Below are positions 13,871-16,979 of a stretch of DNA of 16,979 nucleotides, in pieces. Position 1 is the first letter of the stretch. Every line of letters starts with the position of its first letter. The translations under genes were made by a program, and so were the position numbers. This stretch comes from Leptospiraceae bacterium (lineage in GTDB: Bacteria > Spirochaetota > Leptospiria > Turneriellales > Turneriellaceae), in assembly GCA_016788945.1 (NCBI GenBank), contig JAEUSA010000203.1, positions 1 to 16,979 on the forward strand, in the 5' to 3' direction. Under the pieces are notes generated by a model. That model had not been told where the DNA came from. It was given only the letters and a program-made list of their open reading frames with translations, and searched no databases.

Positions 13871-15048
13871 TGTTTCTGGATTTCTTCTATGCATTGCGCG
13901 CAGAAGGTGTAGCGATCGGTGCCGACCAGATACTCGAATTTTATTCCGCACCAAACCGGGTTCCGCTCGGCAATACCGATGACCTGTTCGTACTATTGCG
14001 GCTGATTTGCGTCAAAAAGCGCGCAGACCTCGATGTGTTTGAACGCGTTTTTCTGAATTATTTCTACGCCATCCATATACCCGCACTGGCTGAAGGTGAT
14101 ATGGCTCTGCTCGAGACCCGACAGTTCCGCGAGTGGTTAAAAGAGGCCAGATTGCGCGGCGAAATTCCCGTACGCAGTTATGACCTCGATGTACATGCCT
14201 TAATGCAGAAATTCTGGGACACGCTGCGCGCGCAGATGAAAGAGCATCACGGCGGTAACCGTTGGGTAGGCACTGGCGGCACATCGGCGTTCGGGCATTC
14301 GGGTTTCGCCAAGGGTGGCGTTCGCGTTATGGGGGGCGCACGTAATTTTTCCGCGCTCAAGGTCATCGGCGAAAAACGCCATGTGCGCTATTCGTCGCGG
14401 CAAACGCTGAGCGGCGACAATGTACGTCAGGCGCTGGCTTTGATGAAGAATATGCAAAAGCATAGCGCAGCGACAGAGGTGGATATTGCGGAATCGGTTT
14501 ATCGCTCGGGCAAGGCAGGTGACATCGAAATTATTTTCACAGCTCCTTTAAAAAACAAACTCAGCGTCATGTTGTTTATCGACAACGGCGGCCATTCGAT
14601 GCTGCAGCATGTACCGCTGACACAGCTGATTTTTGAAAAAATGTCGAATCAGTTGAAATCGCTGAAGACGTATTTTTTTCATAACACAATCTACGGGTAT
14701 GTATACCGCGACGCCGAGCGCAGTGAAGCGGTGGCATTGTCTGAGATCTTGAAAGAAGACGCGGGGACACGCATACTCATCATTGGTGACGCAAGTATGG
14801 CGCCTTCAGAACTTTTCAGCCGTTACGGCAACATCAACTATGGCGAAGAAGAATACGAAACCTCGGTCGAACGCCTGCGCAAACTCAAGAACCGCTTTCG
14901 CCATGCGGTATGGCTGAACCCGATTGGCGCGCGCGAGTGGGATACTCCCTTTGCGGCATCGACAATCACCGTTATTCGTCGCGTTTTCCCGATGTATGAC
15001 ATGACGCTCGACGGCCTGAAGAAGGCGGTCGAGCAACTGAACCGATAA
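13870..15048 (+). CDS. VWA-domain protein, CoxE-like, partner of the MoxR ATPase
   Basis: 392 residues, cytosolic. An N-terminal helical region (1-125) precedes a glycine-rich segment GTGGTSAFGHSGFAKGG (134-150). The VWA domain follows: LSVMLFIDNGGHSM (231-244) carries the metal-site aspartate D238, then KTYFFHNTIYGYVY, ILIIGDASMAPSEL and HAVWLNPIG, each typical of the CoxE-type VWA family. Such proteins work with a MoxR AAA+ ATPase in assembly or metal insertion of target complexes. The client here is unknown, since no dehydrogenase or oxidase gene lies nearby. The ATG overlaps the stop of the frame-restored MoxR gene by one base (TGATG), which argues that both are translated together. Confidence 0.85.
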   Translation: MFLDFFYALRAEGVAIGADQILEFYSAPNRVPLGNTDDLFVLLRLICVKKRADLDVFERVFLNYFYAIHIPALAEGDMALLETRQFREWLKEARLRGEIPVRSYDLDVHALMQKFWDTLRAQMKEHHGGNRWVGTGGTSAFGHSGFAKGGVRVMGGARNFSALKVIGEKRHVRYSSRQTLSGDNVRQALALMKNMQKHSAATEVDIAESVYRSGKAGDIEIIFTAPLKNKLSVMLFIDNGGHSMLQHVPLTQLIFEKMSNQLKSLKTYFFHNTIYGYVYRDAERSEAVALSEILKEDAGTRILIIGDASMAPSELFSRYGNINYGEEEYETSVERLRKLKNRFRHAVWLNPIGAREWDTPFAASTITVIRRVFPMYDMTLDGLKKAVEQLNR

Positions 15049-15095
15049 GACAGTTGTGTCCTGTTAGGGGTATGCTTAAACTCCCGCTAATGCGC

Positions 15096-15740
15096 CTATT
15101 TCTTCAGCGGTGGGGGAACTTGGTACTTGTCCCGTACCTCGGCGGCGATTTCATCGATCAAAATCAATGGCAGCTTGCCCTTGGTGTACTTTCGGGCAAA
15201 GACGATCTCGATACCGATCAACTTTAATGCCGATTTTTCGTCGAGGTACCAGTCTTGCTGATGGACTTTCTGGGGTACCGAAAGACGCATAAAACGCCAG
15301 CCACGAAATTGCAGCTCGCCGCTGTCGAGAAAATGCCTGCGCCCTTCACGGTCTTCGACGATGAGCGACAACCGCGCGTGCAGTTTTTCGACGTTGAGCC
15401 AGAATGTCAGTGCTCGGCAGTAGCTCTTGATCTCCGGCGGATTACGGAATTGCAGGCGGACGCGCCGCGTTTCGGGCGTGGCAACATTCACCGACGCATA
15501 CTGTATTGTTTCTGTAACCGGCGGTGCAAGTTCGCGCGAAAGCCGCACCGTAGCCTGTGTATCGGGCGAAAGAAAAATTTCTTCAATGGCCTTCTCTTCA
15601 AAGTTCTCGAGCATCTCTTTACGAAAAATGCGGCTTTGGATATCGGAAAAATCCTGCACTTTATTAGGGTTCGGCGGCTTCACCGGGTCGGCGGCAAATA
15701 ATCGACTAACGAGACAGATGATAACAAACAATCTTTTCAT
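15096..15740 (-). CDS. FlaA-like flagellar filament outer-layer (sheath) protein
   Basis: 214 residues. A short signal peptide (MKRLFVIICLVSRLFA) points to export to the periplasm, where spirochaete flagella lie. NFEEKA (46-51), a mid-region of beta strands, and FLDSGELQFRGWRFMRLSVP (137-156) with GWR at 147-149 correspond to the FlaA core pattern of a G-L-F-GW segment followed by a Gln-rich turn (HQQDW). The closing LILIDEIAAEV matches the family's final acidic strand. FlaA proteins coat the filament core and affect cell shape and motility. This one is shorter than typical FlaA1 and nearer FlaA2, and could be a divergent paralogue. It lies 40 bp after queA on the same strand, with no other motility gene beside it. 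Confidence 0.72.
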   Translation of the reverse strand: MKRLFVIICLVSRLFAADPVKPPNPNKVQDFSDIQSRIFRKEMLENFEEKAIEEIFLSPDTQATVRLSRELAPPVTETIQYASVNVATPETRRVRLQFRNPPEIKSYCRALTFWLNVEKLHARLSLIVEDREGRRHFLDSGELQFRGWRFMRLSVPQKVHQQDWYLDEKSALKLIGIEIVFARKYTKGKLPLILIDEIAAEVRDKYQVPPPLKK

Positions 15741-15780
15741 CGATTAGGCATCATTTGGCAATGACGCAGTGAGGATGTCA

Positions 15781-16872
15781 TCATAAAATCAGCATCGCGT
15801 CGCCATACGAGTAGAAACGGTATTTTCTCTCTACGGCTTCGCGATATGCGCGCCCCAAAAACTTACAACCGGCAAATGCAGAAACCAATAGCAACAGACT
15901 CGATCGCGGCAGATGAAAATTCGTGATCAGGCCGTCGATTTCGCCGATGACCTCATTGCCACGAATAAAAATTTCGGTCTCACCTTCGCTGACACCGGTG
16001 CGCGCATAGGTGAGGATCGCCCTGAGCGCGGTCGTGCCCAGCACAAGTTTGCGCTGAGGCTCCTTCAATTGGAAAGCCGCGGCAGTCTCCGGGGGGATAA
16101 AAAAATGTTCTGCGTGCAGTTTGCCCGTCTGGAAATTTTGTTCCGTGAGCGGCGCAAATGTACCATAGCCGATATCAAGGCAAAGGGGATGAAACTTTAC
16201 TCCCTGCGCCGCGAGCCGGCTGTAGAGTTCACCGGTAAAGTGTAACGCGGCGGTCGGCGCCGCAACCGAACCGAGTATTTTTTCTGCCGCATTCAGCTGT
16301 CGCGCGAAGAAATTTTGGTACGTCTCACTGTCTTTAGCCGTAGCCGAGCGGCGCAGGTAAGGCGGTAGCGGCATTTCACCGATGCGCGCAAAATCCTCTG
16401 CCGACAACTGTCGCCGGGTCGAGAGAAAAATTTGACCGCTATTGCGCGACAGAATAAACTCATACGATTGATCTTTCGCCGCCAGCAACTTCGCGGCGTC
16501 TTTGAGACGACGGATGTTCCGCATCAGAACTTGCCAAATTTCACCTGTGTGAGCGCCTGTAATCAGTTCGCCCGAGAGAGGCGCGCCCAGCGCAACGGGA
16601 GCAACTTTTTTCAAAAACACACATTCGAATTGTTTGTCCGACCCGGGTTTTTGCAGATATGTACGCCGCTCTTCTACCCGCGTCGCATTGTAAAAAATGT
16701 TATCTCCGGCGGTGAGATATTCACCGAGCTGCGAGAAATGGCTATGCGTGATAGATTGGTCACTGCGTCTGATGACCATTAAACGAGCGCTGTCAGCGGG
16801 TTCAGCGGGGTGACGCGCGATCAGGTCTTCCGGTAGATCAAAATCAAGATCGGAATACTCTGCGGGCCACAT
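15781..16872 (-). CDS. queA: S-adenosylmethionine:tRNA ribosyltransferase-isomerase
   Basis: 363 residues, close to the 356 of the E. coli enzyme. It transfers and isomerises the ribosyl group of SAM onto preQ1 at tRNA position 34, producing epoxyqueuosine. Signature segments in order: DFDLPEDLIARHPAEPADSA at the N-terminus, NIFYNATRVEERR, GEMPLPPYLRR, a KILGSVAAPTAALHFT core, KFHPLCLDIGYGTFAPL, GTTALRAI and ITNFHLPRSSLLLLVSAF. The ATG at 16872 fits the family start; no Shine-Dalgarno is visible. The FlaA-like gene follows 40 bp downstream, so both may share a transcript. With the MnmC genes at the left end, this window holds two separate tRNA wobble-modification functions. Confidence 0.96.
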   Translation of the reverse strand: MWPAEYSDLDFDLPEDLIARHPAEPADSARLMVIRRSDQSITHSHFSQLGEYLTAGDNIFYNATRVEERRTYLQKPGSDKQFECVFLKKVAPVALGAPLSGELITGAHTGEIWQVLMRNIRRLKDAAKLLAAKDQSYEFILSRNSGQIFLSTRRQLSAEDFARIGEMPLPPYLRRSATAKDSETYQNFFARQLNAAEKILGSVAAPTAALHFTGELYSRLAAQGVKFHPLCLDIGYGTFAPLTEQNFQTGKLHAEHFFIPPETAAAFQLKEPQRKLVLGTTALRAILTYARTGVSEGETEIFIRGNEVIGEIDGLITNFHLPRSSLLLLVSAFAGCKFLGRAYREAVERKYRFYSYGDAMLIL

Positions 16873-16922
16873 ATTTTGCTGTCAGTAATTCAGGGAATCT
16901 CTGAAAAAATCATATTCGCCAC

Positions 16923-16941
16923 GCGGTTTCGAGGAAACCGC
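16923..16941. repeat. Perfect 8-bp hairpin upstream of queA
   Basis: GCGGTTTC (16923-16930) and GAAACCGC (16934-16941) flank a 3-base loop. A second, weaker stem follows (ACTTTC 16949-16954 with GAAAGT 16964-16969). No T-run follows directly on either strand. It may end a gene beyond the right edge or belong to an intergenic repeat. The last 107 bases of the window hold no supportable gene. Confidence 0.45.
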
Positions 16942-16979
16942 TTGGGCGACTTTCAAGGATCGCGAAAGTGCTCATAGGC

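Noticed and set aside
16906..16976. Short minus-strand open frames to the right of queA
   Set aside because: The longest is about 20 codons, without a ribosome binding site or similarity; too short to support as genes.
1..16979. CRISPR arrays, insertion sequences, tRNA or rRNA genes
   Set aside because: I looked for regularly spaced repeats, transposase motifs and terminal repeats, and for tRNA-like clover patterns in the gaps, and saw none.

Overview
The window (about 17 kb, moderately GC-rich, densely coded on both strands) looks like a chromosomal segment of a spirochaete, most likely of the Leptospirales (Turneriella/Leptonema-like). The best clue is a FlaA-type periplasmic flagellar sheath protein at 15096-15740. 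A spirochaete-style lipoprotein and a long outer-membrane beta-barrel protein with a charged linker agree with this. The genus is inference; no rRNA or tRNA gene is present to confirm it. I see no phage, transposon, CRISPR array or tRNA.

Layout. (1) 2-2083, plus strand: a tight operon with the end of an MnmC-type tRNA methyltransferase, the matching FAD oxidoreductase half of MnmC as a separate overlapping gene, and the redox chaperone Hsp33. (2) 2118-3962, minus: a porin-like outer-membrane protein. (3) 4141-5874, plus: a translationally coupled trio of ArsR/SdpR-type repressor, DUF1801 protein, and a lipoprotein with a TolB/CsgG-like C-terminal half. A perfect 13-bp hairpin lies inside the lipoprotein's signal-peptide code. 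(4) 5895-9047, minus: an SRPBCC protein, inorganic pyrophosphatase and an ABC-F ATPase. (5) 9156-9485, plus: a stand-alone STAS anti-anti-sigma-type protein. (6) 9488-12800, minus: an EthA-like Baeyer-Villiger monooxygenase, a CFA-family methyltransferase resembling fungal sphingolipid C9-methyltransferases, and an RRM RNA-binding protein. Palindromes and hairpins fill the intergenic gaps. (7) 13047-15048, plus: a MoxR AAA+ ATPase broken by an apparent one-base frameshift, coupled to a CoxE-type VWA protein. (8) 15096-16872, minus: queA followed by the FlaA-like gene. The last 107 bases hold hairpins only.

How the genes fit together. mnmC (wobble U34) and queA (queuosine) both modify tRNA wobble bases but sit at opposite ends. 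The MoxR and VWA genes form a classic AAA+/VWA pair. EthA-like and CFA-like enzymes next to each other suggest a lipid or ketone modification theme, with the RRM gene upstream possibly coupling it to cold. Most promising for follow-up are the eukaryote-like CFA-family methyltransferase with its structured leader, the MoxR frameshift, the split mnmC, and the hairpin at the lipoprotein start. I did not find a clearly novel multi-gene defence or mobile system.
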